Positions 50,276 to 63,257 of a stretch of DNA of 64,000 bases are shown piece after piece. How positions within the stretch are numbered: position 1 is the first letter of the stretch; each line of letters starts with the position of its first letter. The translations under genes and the position numbers were made by a program. Under the pieces are notes generated by a model. The model saw only the letters and a program-made list of their open reading frames with translations, did not search any database and was not told the origin of the DNA. Where the stretch lies: assembly GCA_029817715.1 (NCBI GenBank), contig JARUPY010000396.1:4340001-4404000 (forward strand). The letters are read 5' to 3'. The DNA is from Melastoma dodecandrum. Taxonomy: Eukaryota > Streptophyta > Magnoliopsida > Myrtales > Melastomataceae.

Positions 50276-51664
50276 AAGCCGCACAGTCAGGCGAAGAGGA
50301 GAGGATACTGATGGGCCAGGGGAAAATTACCATGTTTGTAGTCATGCAGTACAACGAGATTTTTGGGGAAAGGAAAAGACAAAGGCTCAGTCGAGCCTGA
50401 CGTAGGATCCGAATGGAGAATCTAGTGGTTCTTCTGGTATCAGAGATTGGCTGAATCTAAATCTCTTGTAGTGTTACAATTGTAACCATGTCACGCTGTG
50501 CATCATTACAACAGGAGGGGCTGCTGGGTTTCCTTTCCCTCTCCGGACGGGATGGGCCATGAAGAAGAGATGAACAGTTAAAGAGAGAGAGGGAGAGAGG
50601 CTGGCTTTTAGCCCAGATAACAGGACCACTTTTATCATTCATTCCCAAATGGACATATCCACATGCATCATCCTATCTAGGCCATGCCGGGCCGGGCCAT
50701 CCGACATTATGTCATCATCCGGTGGAATGAATCAAAGCAAAGCTTATTCTTGTTTGCCATGGAAAGGACGAGTAGAAAAAGAAAAGGCAGACAGAATCAA
50801 TGATCGAGTTGACTTCTTTTCCACAATTACTCCGCCACTCATCATCCCCCCCCCCCCCCCCCCAATCACTTCACACTCCTCCCAAGAAGAAAAAGAACAG
50901 GCAAACCCAAGGACAACCCCCATCAAACACACTTTTGCCTTGGTCTCTCAGTAAATCCGGCATCCATGGGAAAAAGGAGAGAGCATAAAAATACAAGGAG
51001 GAAAATGCCCATGTCTTTGGTAGTAGTAACAAATCATCATGTCAGAATGAATTTTTCTTTCGTGCAAGGACAACGAGGACAACACCTTGTCTCTTTTATC
51101 AGCACAAAAATGCCCAGTCAGCCACGTTACGTCTATGGACAGAGGAGACACAGACCCCTTGGTTGGATTACATACACTCTCTCCCTCTTCCCTTTATATC
51201 AATCAGAATTGTTGAAATTTTAGTAGGCTTTCTGGGTCTGACAAGTCGCAGGTTGGGGGTCCCTCTTTTGTGTCTCTTGCTCGTGGTTGCTCCGATTTGT
51301 CAATTTCCTGACGGATGGAATAAGTTAAACAAAAGGGGGAGATCGCTTTCCAATTCCAAACACCCACGGACTCTCCTCTCCCTCCGCTACGAAAATCTCT
51401 ATCTATCCCACCCCACAGATTAAGAAATTACCCCCCAACTGCTTAGGAAGACTCTGTAAAACTGGCATGACCCACGATTGCCCTGAATCCGGACAACCTC
51501 GGGGGATGAACAAACTCGAATTCACAAACCCACAGGACAAAAAAGATGGTTGCTTTTCTCTTGTTTTGATAATCGGATAATTGTACAATAACAGGGCACG
51601 GGGCAGATCGGGCCATCCTCGCGATCATTGATTACTTTCCTGTTTTTTTTTTCTTCTTTCCTTT
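50276..51664. other. Convergent spacer
   Basis: 3' UTRs of the convergent enolase-phosphatase and VQ genes. Has an 18-base C run at 50846-50863. Short frames only; no gene. Confidence 0.5.
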
Positions 51665-52450
51665 TCAAGAGGGAGTGCCGGAAATCTTTGGGGAAGTTAC
51701 CGGGAACAATGGCAGGAGCTGGGGCTTGGAGTCCCTTGGCGTGTTCGCCTGCGACGGGTGGAAGTAGAACCCCTTCTCCGCGATCGCCCTCTCCTCCTCT
51801 GAGGAAGAGGAGTTGCCCAGCAACGGGGAGGATTTGCCAAAGGGGTCATCGTTGAGTGGCGTGACGGGGCTGGAAAGAGTGAGCTTCGGGAAGTCGAGCA
51901 CGCTTGGGGACAGGGCCTCGTTGTGATGTTGGTGGGGTCGAGGGAACAGATTCCGCGGCGAGAACCCGGGACCCGGAGGATTTAGGGTGGCTTCCCTGGG
52001 TGATGAGGAGGAGGAGGAGGAGAAACCGGGGAGGAGGGTGTTGATCATGAGGGCGTTCTTGAGGGAGTTCCTCCTCTCGTAAAGCCTGAACCCCGGCTGC
52101 TTCTTCTGGGTAGTCCTGATTGGGGGGATCGCGGCAGCAGCCCTCGACGACGGGCTAGGATCAGGCCTCTGCTGCTGCTGGTGACTCTGCTCGGTCGGGG
52201 TGGTAGACCCGGTCAGCATCTGGACTACCTGCTTGAAGTTGGTCGTGTTGGCCTGGACGAAGGTGGTCGGATATGGGTTGGTGTCGTCGGATCTGAAGGC
52301 GGGTCTCGGGGTGACCGGGGGCTGCTGCGCAGGGGCCGAGCCTTCATTGTGGGTGGAGTCGCTGGGGCAGCTTGCGGGGGATGTAACAACAACATGGGAG
52401 TTGTTGATCTCATGTTGCTGGGGATGATGTAAGAGGAGGGATCTCTCCAT
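51665..52450 (-). CDS. VQ-motif protein (VQ33-like)
   Basis: Intronless 261-codon frame. The VQ core FKQVVQMLTG is at residues 72-81, preceded by TTFVQANTT. Other conserved pieces are KKQPGFRLYERRNSLKNALMI (a basic block after the VQ motif), LSPSVLDFPKLTLSSPVTPL, EEERAIAEKGFYFHPS and the C-terminal LLPLFPVTSP. Many Ser-Pro/Thr-Pro sites are typical of the MPK3/MPK6-phosphorylated VQ subgroup (VQ4/13/31/33). VQ proteins are nuclear cofactors that bind WRKY factors. By order it matches At5g53830 (from memory). The GAA/GAG-rich leader upstream is probably 5' UTR. Confidence 0.9.
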   Translation of the reverse strand: MERSLLLHHPQQHEINNSHVVVTSPASCPSDSTHNEGSAPAQQPPVTPRPAFRSDDTNPYPTTFVQANTTNFKQVVQMLTGSTTPTEQSHQQQQRPDPSPSSRAAAAIPPIRTTQKKQPGFRLYERRNSLKNALMINTLLPGFSSSSSSSPREATLNPPGPGFSPRNLFPRPHQHHNEALSPSVLDFPKLTLSSPVTPLNDDPFGKSSPLLGNSSSSEEERAIAEKGFYFHPSQANTPRDSKPQLLPLFPVTSPKISGTPS

Positions 52451-54291
52451 TGAACTGGGTTTAGTGTGACAAATATAATTTATTTTTCTTGGGGTGGGTT
52501 TGTGTGGTATGGTGGGTGGGGGGAAGAAGAAGAAGAAGAAGAAGAGGCTGGAGTTGATTAATTTTGATTATACGAGGAGGTAAGAAAGAAGAATAAGAAG
52601 AAGAAGACGACGACGATGATGAGGAGAAGGAAAACAAAGAAATGTGGGGGGGTTTGCTTTGCTTGTTTGCCTTCGTGGGTTGTTTGTTGGGATGCAAATG
52701 CATATAAAATAATAATAATAATAACACCACCTATATATCTATAAAACTATATTTTTGGGTCTTTTGCTTGACTGAGTGTTGCTTTTGATCCATTCCATCT
52801 AAGGGAATTACACTCGTACCCCCTCCCTGAAATTGAACCCCTTATTTTGAACTTTTGCTCAGATACGTTTAAGATGATAATTCAATCCGCCAACTAAAGC
52901 CACAACACCCCCCCAATGTTAAGAACTGGGATTTTGCAGTTTGCTTTTGAAGAAGAAGTGAAACTTTTTCTACGGAATGGAATGGTGGAGTAGGCAAAGC
53001 GATTTGGGGAAAAAAGGGTGAAAGCGATGGTTGGGGGGGATGGTTTGGTTCCTAATTCCCATCTATCTAAACATATTTTTGTTAGAAAAAAAAAAAGAAG
53101 AAAAGTAAAGAAAGTTCTTGGGTGCACATTTAACGGCTCAACGATGAAGAACAGGCAAGCTTACAATAAAACAAATGGGTGTTTCTTCTTATCTTTTTCT
53201 TTTAAATGAGGAGGAAGGGGGGAATTAGAATATGATGTTCCCTCACCACCATCTCCTAAAAAAGGGAGGGGGCTTCTTTGATTCTTCTTCAACTACAACC
53301 TCTCCATCCATCCATTTGAGTTTGAGTATATTTTGTCCCCATCACCACCCCCCGGCCAATAAGATCGAGCTAGTTGGAAATGAGAGAGATGGGATTTGGA
53401 CCCCATTTCGTTGACCTCTCTAGAAATGTCCCGAGTCAACCCCCCCTCTTTAGTCACACGAGAGAGTTAAGGTGATTTAGAGGGACAAAACGTATTTGGG
53501 GGAGTAAAAATTGTATTTCCCAGAAATAGTCAAGGCTTTCATCATCATCATCAGACAGACGACGGTGTTAGAGAGAGAGAGATTCAAGGGGATGATGGAT
53601 GGGCTTCGGATAGAACAGGGTTGCTTAGTCAATCCATGTTATGATTCCCCATCATCACTCATTACTCCCTTTGTTTCTTCTCTCACCATGACCATGACTC
53701 ACCCCCCGTTCGATATGCTTGCTATTCTCCTCAATCACTCGTTTCGTGTTCTTATTTCGTACACCATCGTATTCCAGAGTGATGTCTTTGTCCAATTACC
53801 CATGACCTTTTCTCCAAAAGAGATGCCTTCCACGTCACTCCTCTCCTCTCCTCTCCTCTCCTGGTTAGTTTCCAAAAACATTATTATCATGACTTTGGCG
53901 TGAATTTGAGTTTCGGTCGACATTTGTCTCTGCTCTGCTCCTTTTAATTTTTACCAAAGAAAGATTGCAAAAATAATGATTTTACTACAACTACGAACTC
54001 CCCGAGATTGGACTTGGGCCGATCCTTTTGGTTGTTATTAATGGGCCAAGCCCAACACCTGGAAGTGCCGAAGGATACAAACAGAGATCGATTAAAAGCA
54101 CTCGAAAAATTTCCTCCGGAGATGAAGAAACAAAAAAAAAAAAAACTTATGACGCTGAAGTCCATCCTCTCAACAGTGGACTGAAAGAACATGTGACCTA
54201 ACCAAAACCACACCCCCCACCATGATATTATGCTCCCGGCCGCGCTACCAAGAGCCGAGAGGCGTATGTGGTGTCTTCCTCGCTTCGCACG
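52451..54291. other. VQ promoter and spacer
   Basis: Leader with (GAA)n-type repeats (52523-52640 region), TATATAT near 52730 as a candidate TATA, then intergenic DNA. Site II motifs at about 54017-54050 lie in the 3' flank of the next gene and have no gene attached. A CTCTC repeat is at 53843-53862. Confidence 0.45.
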
Positions 54292-56885
54292 TCAACGACC
54301 ACTGTAAAGCGCTAGTATCAGACACAGGAATACCGCCAGAGCAGCCGACCCCGCCGCCCAAACCCAGTAGTTGTTTGACTTCTTTCGCTTTAGTATTGCC
54401 TTAGGCATGGATTCGGGCGCTTTCACCTGTTTCCTGACCTTCACTGTCTTCTCCTTCTTCTCCTTTGCTGCGACCTGGATGGGAATTTCCGGAGTTTCTT
54501 CGGATTTCTCGGGTTCCGCAGCATCAGTGGCAGTCTCGGCCACTTCCTCAGTTTCAACAGCTCCGCCCTTTTTCTTCAGCTTCTTTTCCCGTTCCTGTTG
54601 TGGAAAGAAGAGATGGAAGTAGTTTTCTGTTATCCCATTAGAAGTTAAGCCGACTAACGAATTGGGTGGCAAAGGATAAGATAGACGTGAATTTCCTTGA
54701 GCTTCTTCTCGGCTTCCTTTTGAGCCTTGATTGCCGCCTTGGCCGCCTTCTTCTCGTCCAGCTTCTTCTTCCTTTCCAACGCCTGCTTTTGGCTAGCAAT
54801 CTGCTCCTCCCTCTTCATCTCCCGCAGCGTCTTCTCGTCAATCTGGACGACAGGTGGGGGTTCATGCTTCGGAATCTCGTAGGCATCCTCCTCAGCTTTT
54901 GATTCCTTGGTTTCCAATTTCTTCGCCTTGGATTTCTTGACTGAATCGCTCGCTTTCTTGGTGGATTCCTTCTCGACCTTCTGGGTGGGTGCAGGGTCTT
55001 CTTCATGCACTGGTGTCTTGACAGTCTCTTTGGGCATTTTCACTTCAGCCACCTTTTCCAGGGCTGACGGGAACCTTTCAACGGCCACCAGTGGCTTCTC
55101 ATGAGGAAGCCTTGTCCGACCATCCTTGCTCATCTGTCGGCCGTCCAGTGATGCCAATATCCTCTTTTGATAATCATCTCGGAAACTTTTGCTATCATTC
55201 CAGAGCGAGAAGAATTTGTCAACCTGAGAAACAACGAACAGAGGGTCAAACTTGTATTTTGAGTCTGTCCTTTCAATCTAAATTCTGAAGTATCGACTAA
55301 CCTCTGTGTGTGAAAGATCCACAAGAGCCATCACATCCTTCTTCGCAGCAAGTTCCCTCACAGAGTTGAAGAGAGTACGGTTTTGGTAGAAAGGGGCATT
55401 CTGATGAAAGAAAGGGGTAAGTGTTATAATCAACAGGTAGACAAATGCCGTTACTACTGATAAATATGGACTAAGCAGCACTAGGACAACATATATAAGA
55501 TGAAAAGAATGTTCAACGCACCCCTTCGTCACGTTGCTTCCTCAGATCCTGCATATTTGAGTATGCTTTGTCCCTACTTTCCACAATAACTTCCAGCTCG
55601 TCTTGTAGAGACTTGATTTGAGCATCGATATCATCCAATTCATCCCTGAGCTGCTTGATTTTTGCCTTCAGGGCTTGCTGATCCTTTCTTACCTCATCCA
55701 AATCAACTCCAATAAGCTGCATAGGTCAAAAGGCATAAGAGATAAGCAAGTCAAACCATGTGTGGGAGGGGACAAAAGAATGCCGTCGAGCAGAGAATGC
55801 ATGACAGGCATTACTTTAACTTGGTCTTGAATGTCTTCCTTCTGGCCCATAGAGCCCTGGATCTCAGCCCTCATTGCAGCATTAGCAATGACCTTGTCCC
55901 GGGTACCCTCGAGTTGCTTAATTTCTCGTATAATTTGCTTCTCCTCTGCTAATGAGATGCTCTCATGCTGAATCCGGTAGTGCAAGCTATGGATCTGCAA
56001 GTATGCAACCATGATAAAAGATCGACCGGGGAACAAGCCTAAGAGAAGATATCAGTTATTTGAATGCTCTTGCAGGAAACATACAACATCATTCAGTTCT
56101 TCCTCTGATGAGCACAAGCCACCGCCACTGCCACGGTTACCCGTATTCGTATTATGAAGCTTTCCTAGAGCTTGCTGCAGGGGTTCCATTTTCTTTCTCT
56201 TCTCATCCATCGCCATATTGAATTGTTTGTTCTCAACACCTAATGCTTTCAACTGAGAAATGATCTCAGATCTTTCCGACTGCAAGATCAACAACAGAAC
56301 TTCCCGTAAATAAAAGCATGGCCAACATTCAGCACCGTTTACAGAATATTTCCATTTCAAACCTCCAAAGTACAATCATAATTATCGAAGATAATGTTTT
56401 GGTTGCAAACATTACTTCCATAGTCACATCCAGAATTCCCACAAGAAAAGATATTCCAAAGCCAAACAAAACAACAATTCGAGAAGCAGTAGGCGCAGAC
56501 CTTCCAATCGCATGACATGACCATATAAGGGGTTACTTACCCTCTTTGCCCTTAGTTTATCTGTGATATGGAACCTCGCTTGATTTTTCTGCTGAATCTC
56601 CCTATCAGCTTTCTCGAGCTTCATCTTAATCTGGGGATCTTCAAGGACTCTGAATCTAACGAAATAGAAGTCGTGAATCTTATTAGGGGCAGGCCATTCA
56701 TCCCTAACGTCCTGCGGGTAACTGGCCTCCGAAATCTTGCTTGCTTCCTGACTTATATCCGCGCCACCGTTCGCAACAGAATCCAATTTACTGTTCACCT
56801 TGTCGTTCGAAGCCACCTCGCTAGCCTCAACCAGAGCTGCTGCCGGAGGCGGAGCCATCTCGAATCCATCAACCTCAACACCCAT
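54292..56885 (-). CDS. Proton pump interactor (PPI1/PPI2-like)
   Basis: Seven exons 56885-56541, 56279-56085, 55994-55815, 55716-55522, 55400-55302, 55223-54687, 54594-54292 (617 aa; Arabidopsis PPI1 is 612 from memory). The conserved N-terminal block is EWPAPNKIHDFYFVRFRVLEDP, followed by long coiled coil (DREIQQKNQARFHITDKLRAKR, ESISLAEEKQIIREIKQLEGTRD, KIKQLRDELDDIDAQI). A Lys/Glu-rich linker follows with the block RKKKLDEKKAAKAAIKAQKEA, and one C-terminal transmembrane segment, WVWAAGSAALAVFLCLILAL. PPI1 binds the regulatory C terminus of the plasma membrane H+-ATPase and raises its activity; the tail anchors it in ER or plasma membrane. The least certain junction is the donor at 54687 (GTCTAT). 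The leader runs through a UTR intron to about 57550. Confidence 0.9.
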
Positions 56886-57560
56886 AGCTGCTCTCCTTTA
56901 ACAAGATGCGCGACACCTGCGGAAACAGAGAAGGTCTCAAATTTCCACCATTATCATGAGATCCTGAACGCTTTCAGAAGAAAGCTTGGGCATCCAAAAC
57001 GATAAAATCAGACGGGAAACAAAGCGATGGCAAATCGGGGAACTTGCCGATCCGAATGAACCCCCCGACAAGCTCAAAACGAATGCAGAAAGCCAGAAAC
57101 AAATAAGAGGACGGTGACGGACGAATTCACCAATGCACAGATTGGGAAAATAAAATAAAAAAAGGAGCTGAAAACGTAATCCATGGCCGGCGGATCGAAA
57201 ACCGAAAGGGAAGGAAAAGATGCCATACATGCAATGGAAACTGCAGGAATTGGGAACACATGCAGGAACAAATCAAATCGAACCAAACAGATTCATCAAA
57301 GATCAAGTCAAACCAAACCCTCCGAACCCGTCACAGGAGAAAAGGAGAAGGCAAAGTCCAACCAACCAGCAAAAAGGGACCGATCCCAACGACACCGACG
57401 CTGCGGCGGATTGAATCACCGGGACAGGAGGGAAGAGGGCAGAATTCGGGTCAAAGAAAGAGAGAATTGGGAGGGGGATAGAAATAAATAAACAAACAAA
57501 CGAGGAAAGAAATCGAGAGAGAAGCTGACCTGACCCTGACCAGACCAGACCCGACCCCTT
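56886..57560 (-). other. 5' leader of the proton pump interactor
   Basis: An acceptor-like TTTCCGCAG precedes GTGTCGCGC about 35 nt before the ATG, so a UTR intron is likely, with the first noncoding exon in the GA-rich DNA near 57420-57560. Confidence 0.4.
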
Positions 57561-60500
57561 TCTTCTTCCCCCTACTTCTCTCTCGTGATTTACTTTTTAT
57601 CACCGTCTGGTCCGAAATGGCCAGAATCCATAAACGTGGGATCTGAAAATGGACGTGATGTTCAACACATTGAGAATATATACATACATTTTTTATGTTG
57701 AAGGCTCGTGAACCAGTTAGTCCTGGTAAGTGTTCGCGTAGTAAACGATCACGTCGAAAATATTTAACACGAAGGGATTTAGATGTATTCTTCGTTAACA
57801 AAATGGAGATGAACTATAGTAATAAATGATGTCTTACAATAAAAAAAACTTATAGCTATGAAGACGTAAAAGAATCGAAAACTGGAATGATAGAGAGCCG
57901 TAGACTTGCTGTGGACTTACGAATTGACACGGTAAAATTTAATCTCCGATGACGTGATATTTGTGGACGCTGAAAAACAGAACGTTAATGACTAGGAGTG
58001 TTAATGAGCTGGGTCAGCACGTAAAACTATCCGGCTTAGCTCTTCTCCTGACCCGACTCAATAAAAATCAAAATTCAACTAATCGGTCTTGAGTCTTAAA
58101 TGTCGTGTTCGAATTGACTTATAAACCCGATAAACATAAATAAAATAAAAGAGGAGTATTTAAAGCGTCTCCCTCGCTTGCATCTTCTTCGTCACATCCC
58201 GTACGAGGTCGTTCAAAGTCGACAACCACTTTTACAGTAACCCATAAGTTTTCTTTCTTTCTTCTTTTATATCTCTCTTTTGGGCTTACCACATGGAGGC
58301 GGAGGTGGGGGAACCTGCTTCAAGTGGATATTTTGCCGACTGTACTCAGAGGGGAGCAGTCTATTTAAATCAGAGGGGAGAAGGTGCTTTGCCAACCGAT
58401 TTGGAGAGGAGCTTTGACGGGCTAAGGACAGAAAAATGCATGTGTGCCGTCTCTTGTTGCTGCAATAACCCACAAAAAAAAAGGGGGGGAAACGTTCGGA
58501 CACAACAACACACACGGCGCTCTTCCTAATATCGTATCCTATTTTCATGTAAAGTAGAAAACGAGAGTGGGTGATAGAGTTGTCTAAGGCCCATTGGGCT
58601 TTTATACGCCGTTCTGATTAGGCCCATGATAAATACCAAAAAAAAAAAGAATAGTTAATAAGACCGAATAAATAAAAGACAATCCACGTGTACTTTGTAG
58701 CCAAGCCATGTCGTGGAACCATTATACTAATACTACTAAGACAACCCAAATATCAATCATCACATCCCCAGTTCAATTCCCCCCGTTCCACGCGCATACA
58801 CAATTTTGAGGAAAAGTAATCGTTCCCCACTTCCACCTTCCATTCCCATTCAATTTCAAACCCACCGGCTAAAATCCAATATGACTAAAAAAATGGATAT
58901 GAAAGGCGAGAGAGGAAAGAATTTGGATTAGATAATCTTGTTTTATTCATATTCCCCGACAAGGCCATGAAAGAGCAACAACAACAAAAAAAAAAAAAAA
59001 GGTTGGGTGGACGATTGTCTGTATCGATCGACAGACCCCCCACCCCCGGCCCAATCGTTGAAAAACGAAAAAGCAAAAGGACACGAACCCAAGTTGATCC
59101 GATGGGGGGGTCGGCAGGAGGGCTCACGAGTTCTAGTGCCACGCGAAAGTTGACGCTCTTGAGTTGAGACCAAGTAATTTTTTTTTTAAATATATATATA
59201 TAAAGAGATAATTCTCCCATCCTCCTACTTCTTGTTTTTTTTGGTAAAATATGATTTGTGAACTCGATTTTTTACCTAACTTTTCGTTATCAGGTACTTT
59301 TATTTTTATAATTAATCATTGTTCATTAATTGGATACTTGGAAAGGATAGGACACGCCCGCACCCATGGACGGACACATATCGAAAAAAGGAAAAGAAAT
59401 TGGATCAAAAGAAAATAAATCAAGTTGATCCGATGGGGACCATCATTTTTGGGGTGACGAGTGGCCACCATTTTAAAGAGTCGTGCAATAATTTTATCAT
59501 AGATTTCGACGCACTTTTACCGAATTCAAATCCATTTTTTTTTAATAAAGAATAAAAAAATGGCTGATCGTGGTATTATTACATTACGCGTTGAACACAC
59601 CCAACTATATGATGAAAGTTTTTCTGTGACCGAATTAGGGAGGGAGGGGGAGGACACGTCGTCGTATCTCTCCCTGGATTAGAATTAGAATTTAGAAGAA
59701 GCATCCAAAGTGTCAACGACGACGTCTCACAAACCCCCTTGGCAGCCCTTTATTTGAATATCCAAGGAACATTCAACACATTCACCCCCCCGGGGGGTTC
59801 TTTTCGAAACCCTTTGAACCCCCATCCCACGTCACTGATGACGTCATCAACACAACGGCCACGCCGACAAAACAGTGAGCGAATACCCAAAATAAATAAA
59901 TATAATATCAGTTTGGCCCTCAAAAAATGTTTCATACATACGTGCACCACATAGTAAGTAATAATTACCAACCAGGCTAATCTTTTTTTTTTAAAGAAAA
60001 AGAAAATATGCCATCCATCCCGTCCCCCCTAAAACCCAACACAAACTCCCTATTTGCTGGGAAAACAAAAGACAAGGAAGGGTACGATCACGAAACGCAT
60101 TGATCGTCTACAGACACCATTCGGTGGTCCTGGACTTGTTTTAAGGTTTTAGTACCTACTAATTTTATTTTATTTTAGAAGTGGGTTGATAACCGGTTGC
60201 GTTTATCACATGAACACAACACATAGGCGCGCATGAGTGTTACCTCCCTCCCTCTTTGATTAGGATAATCAAATCCAATCATGACATATAGAGACGATTC
60301 CCCCCCCGATAAAACGACATTCATTCTAATTATAATCACGTAATACAGAGATACTATATACTTACTCGTCTTGTTTATTTCTGGGAGATGGATGACGGAA
60401 GAGGCATGTTGGTGCGGAAACTGATCATGTCATTCATAACCCCACAACACAACACACACCCTTTCTTTTCCTCCCCTGTTCCTCGCAGACCTCCCTCCTC

Positions 60501-60600
60501 CTCCTCCTCCATATCTTCGTTTCTTCCCCTTCTTTTTTCTTTTCTGTTTCCTTGAAAGAAAGCAGGAAAGGTTAATTGTTTCTTCGCCTCTCTTCATCTT
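57561..60600. other. 3 kb spacer with repeats
   Basis: No protein gene is firmly supported. It contains a site II/TATA cluster at 58588-58626, a 17 bp direct repeat AAGTTGATCCGATGGGG (59091-59107 and 59422-59438) within a weakly similar pair of about 150 bp segments, and C/G-rich runs. Confidence 0.45.
58267..58548 (-). CDS. Possible small orphan protein (93 codons)
   Basis: A minus-strand frame whose ATG lies about 55 bp after a TATAAA (58601-58606) that is itself flanked by TGGGCC/GGCCCA motifs. This is a well-formed promoter for its size. The product (basic, Ser/Pro-rich, ending in a Pro run and KPKREI) matches no family I know. It may be a noncoding transcript or a relic rather than a protein gene. 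Confidence 0.22.
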   Translation of the reverse strand: MKIGYDIRKSAVCVVVSERFPPFFFVGYCSNKRRHTCIFLSLARQSSSPNRLAKHLLPSDLNRLLPSEYSRQNIHLKQVPPPPPPCGKPKREI

Positions 60601-61639
60601 TGCTTCTTTTTCTTTCTCTCTTGCATGGTGTTCTTGTCGTTTTACACTCGTTCCCCTGCCTGCCCCCCCTTTTTTTATTGGGTTAGGGGGGACGGTGATG
60701 TCGACGGCGTTGTTGCCTCTCCATCGATGTCCTGAAAGCTGTGTGCAAATCTTAACCGTTTTTAAGGAAAGTCCGTCGTCGTTGTTTTGGGTATTTTTTT
60801 CTCTCCTGGTGTTGTCTGCCGTCTCTGTTTTTTGCGAGTCGATCGAGGGGAGTGGTGTGTTTTCTTTTGTTTTCTTGGGGGGGGGGGGGAACCAACCGCA
60901 GTTTCAGCTCCAGAATTTAATACCTTCCCCTATACGAACGTTTCGTCCCCACCTGATTCGTTTCCCGATCGCTTTGGGGGGGGGGGGGGGGGGGGGTTTG
61001 ATAGAAATTTAAGACACCAAGGAAAGGGGAAGATAAAAGTTCCCATCTTTGATCTGGGTTTTGTTTGTTTTTGTACCGTCGTCGTCGTCGGATTTTCCCC
61101 AATCGCTGAAGGTTGTGCTGGTAGAACGTGGTTTTCGCAGTTGTGGTGGTCGTGGGAATTGAAATCTGGTTTGTTGTTTCCTTGGATGACATAGTTGTTG
61201 TCTTTATCCCTGGGATTGTATGGAAAGTTCATGCTTTTTGTTATTTCTTTCGCCCTTTCCTCTGTTCTGTTGTTTTTCTGGGGGGAGGGGGGGGGGGGGG
61301 AATGACTGTGCATGCCTTCGATTTCCTTGACGCAACATCTGTCATCTAAAGGATCACGCCTCGATGTGGGTATTGAAATAGCTTCCAAAAGAGTTTTCTG
61401 CAAAAGGATGGGGTGGGGGAGGGGGGAAGATGCAACAGTGAAGTGATGCCACTATAAGAAGTAGTTTGATTCTTTTTCAATCCGTCCGCAGATTTGAATT
61501 TGCAGCTGAAGGAAAGGTTACCTTTTTTTTGCAGGGGGCGTTGGGGTGAGAGGATTGCCCTGTCTGCGATTTCTGGTGGTGTCGTTGATTGAGGATTCGT
61601 GTGGTGTGATGAATTGAGACCGGACCGGCGGATGAAACC
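60600..61639 (+). other. Leader region of the GT14 gene
   Basis: CT-rich, then T/G-rich DNA with G runs at 60877-60889, 60976-60996 and 61287-61300. Several open frames cross it but are low-complexity Gly runs. Probably a long 5' UTR, possibly with an intron; the transcription start was not fixed. Confidence 0.4.
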
Positions 61640-63257
61640 ATGGTGTTCGGTGTATATTCCATTTACAAGATGGGTGCGGTGAACATGGAGAAGAAATGGC
61701 TGTACTCGCTCGTTTGTAGCTCCCTGCTGTGCGTCTTCCTCCTAGCTACCACCTTTAACCTGGGTTTGGTCTCCTCACTCCGTTCGATCGACACCATCTT
61801 CTCGCTTTTCCCCACTCATATGGCCATGAACCAGAATGCCACTTCTGGGTCGGATGGGTTGGCTCCCCCCATCCCCCGTTTTGCCTACTTGGTTTCTGGG
61901 TCGAAGGGCGACTTGGATAAGCTATGGAGAACACTTCATGCTCTGTATCATCCTCGGAACCAGTATGTCTTGCACTTAGACCTGGAGTCGCCGGTGGAAG
62001 AGAGGCTACAGCTCGAATCCAGGGTGAGGAATGATACCTTGTTCTCCAAGGTCGGGAATGTGCGTGTGATAACCAAGGCCAACATGGTCACTTATCGAGG
62101 GCCGACGATGGTCGCAAACACGCTTCATGCCGGCGCCATCCTATTGAAGGAGAGTAAAGAGTGGGACTGGTTCATCAACCTCAGCGCTTCGGATTATCCT
62201 CTTGTGACTCAAGACGGTTGGTTAATCTCTCCATCTAACTGTTGGACGATTTTTTTTTTTTTTTTGTCGCTTGGAGTCCATCTTTAATATAGCGGGATTA
62301 ATCAATGAAGCTTTCTGATGCACAGATCTGCTTTCTACTTTCACAAACCTGAAGAGGGACCTGAATTTCATCGAGCATACCAGCCAGTTGGGTTGGAAAG
62401 CGTGAGTGGTCTTGAAGGACGCGTTAGTTTGTCTTTGGCTTCCGTCTGTAATCTTACTCCCTTCACTGTTATCTTGAACAGGGACAAAAGAGCAATGCCT
62501 TTGATGGTAGATCCCGGATTATATATGACAAAGAAATCAGATATATTCTGGGTCACACCAAAAAGGGAATTGCCGTCCGCATTTAAGTTATTCACCGGTG
62601 AGGGATGCTCGATTTTACGGGCTCTTATTGGAGTGATCTTTGGCAGCAATATTTGGCTGCAATCTCCTTAGAGCAGATCACGCCAATTTCAATTCAGATC
62701 GTCATTGCAGCCCCGTTATGTTATGTGTCTACTGATGTGGCACTGCTTCGTTTTCAGGTTCAGCTTGGATGATTCTGTCACGATCATTCGTGGAGTACTG
62801 CATCTGGGGTTGGGACAATCTTCCAAGGATCATGCTCATGTACTACACGAATTTCGTGTCCTCTCCAGAGGGGTACTTCCAGACGGTAATATGCAACACC
62901 CCGGAATTCAATAACACAGTTCTGAACCACGACATGCATTACATATCATGGGACACCCCTCCGAAGCAGCACCCTCACACTCTCACCGTGAACGACACAA
63001 AGAACATGATAGACAGCGGGGCTGCATTTGGCCGGAAGTTCAAGGGGGGTTCACCAGTGCTGGATAAGATTGATAAGGAACTTCTCGGTCGGAAAAAGAG
63101 GGGCTTCACCCCTGGGGGTTGGTGTTCGGGAAAGCCAAAATGCTCGGAGGTTGGGAACCCTGACAAGCTAAAACCCGGTCCAGGGGCTCAACGGCTGCAG
63201 TTACTCGTCGACAAGCTTCTGGATGACGTTAAGCAGGGGCAGAATCAGTGTATATAA
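61640..63257 (+). CDS. GT14 (Core-2/I-branching-like) glycosyltransferase
   Basis: Four exons 61640-62216, 62326-62401, 62482-62597, 62758-63257 (422 aa). It is a type II Golgi membrane protein: a short cytosolic N terminus, a signal anchor at about residues 20-45 (WLYSLVCSSLLCVFLLATTF), then the Branch domain: PRFAYLVSGSKGDLDKLWRTL, NQYVLHLDLES, VTYRGPTMVANTLH, WDWFINLSASDYPLVTQD, PGLYMTKKSDIFW, SAWMILSRSFVEYCIWGWDNLPR and DMHYISWDTPPKQHP. Plant GT14 members studied are glucuronosyltransferases that extend arabinogalactan side chains (GlcAT14), an interesting partner for the AGP-bearing ENODL in this window, though no direct link is implied. In-frame ATGs at 61670 and 61685 could also be starts; the family usually begins near MEKKW. 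From memory it is close to At3g15350. Confidence 0.9.

Noticed and set aside
59091..59438. 17 bp direct repeat as a possible transposon target duplication
   Set aside because: Too long for a usual target duplication and embedded in a broader weak similarity, so it is listed only as a diverged duplication.
60695..61194. Frames with Gly runs before the GT14 gene
   Set aside because: The Gly runs translate poly(G) tracts and the frames overlap in several phases. Better explained as 5' UTR.
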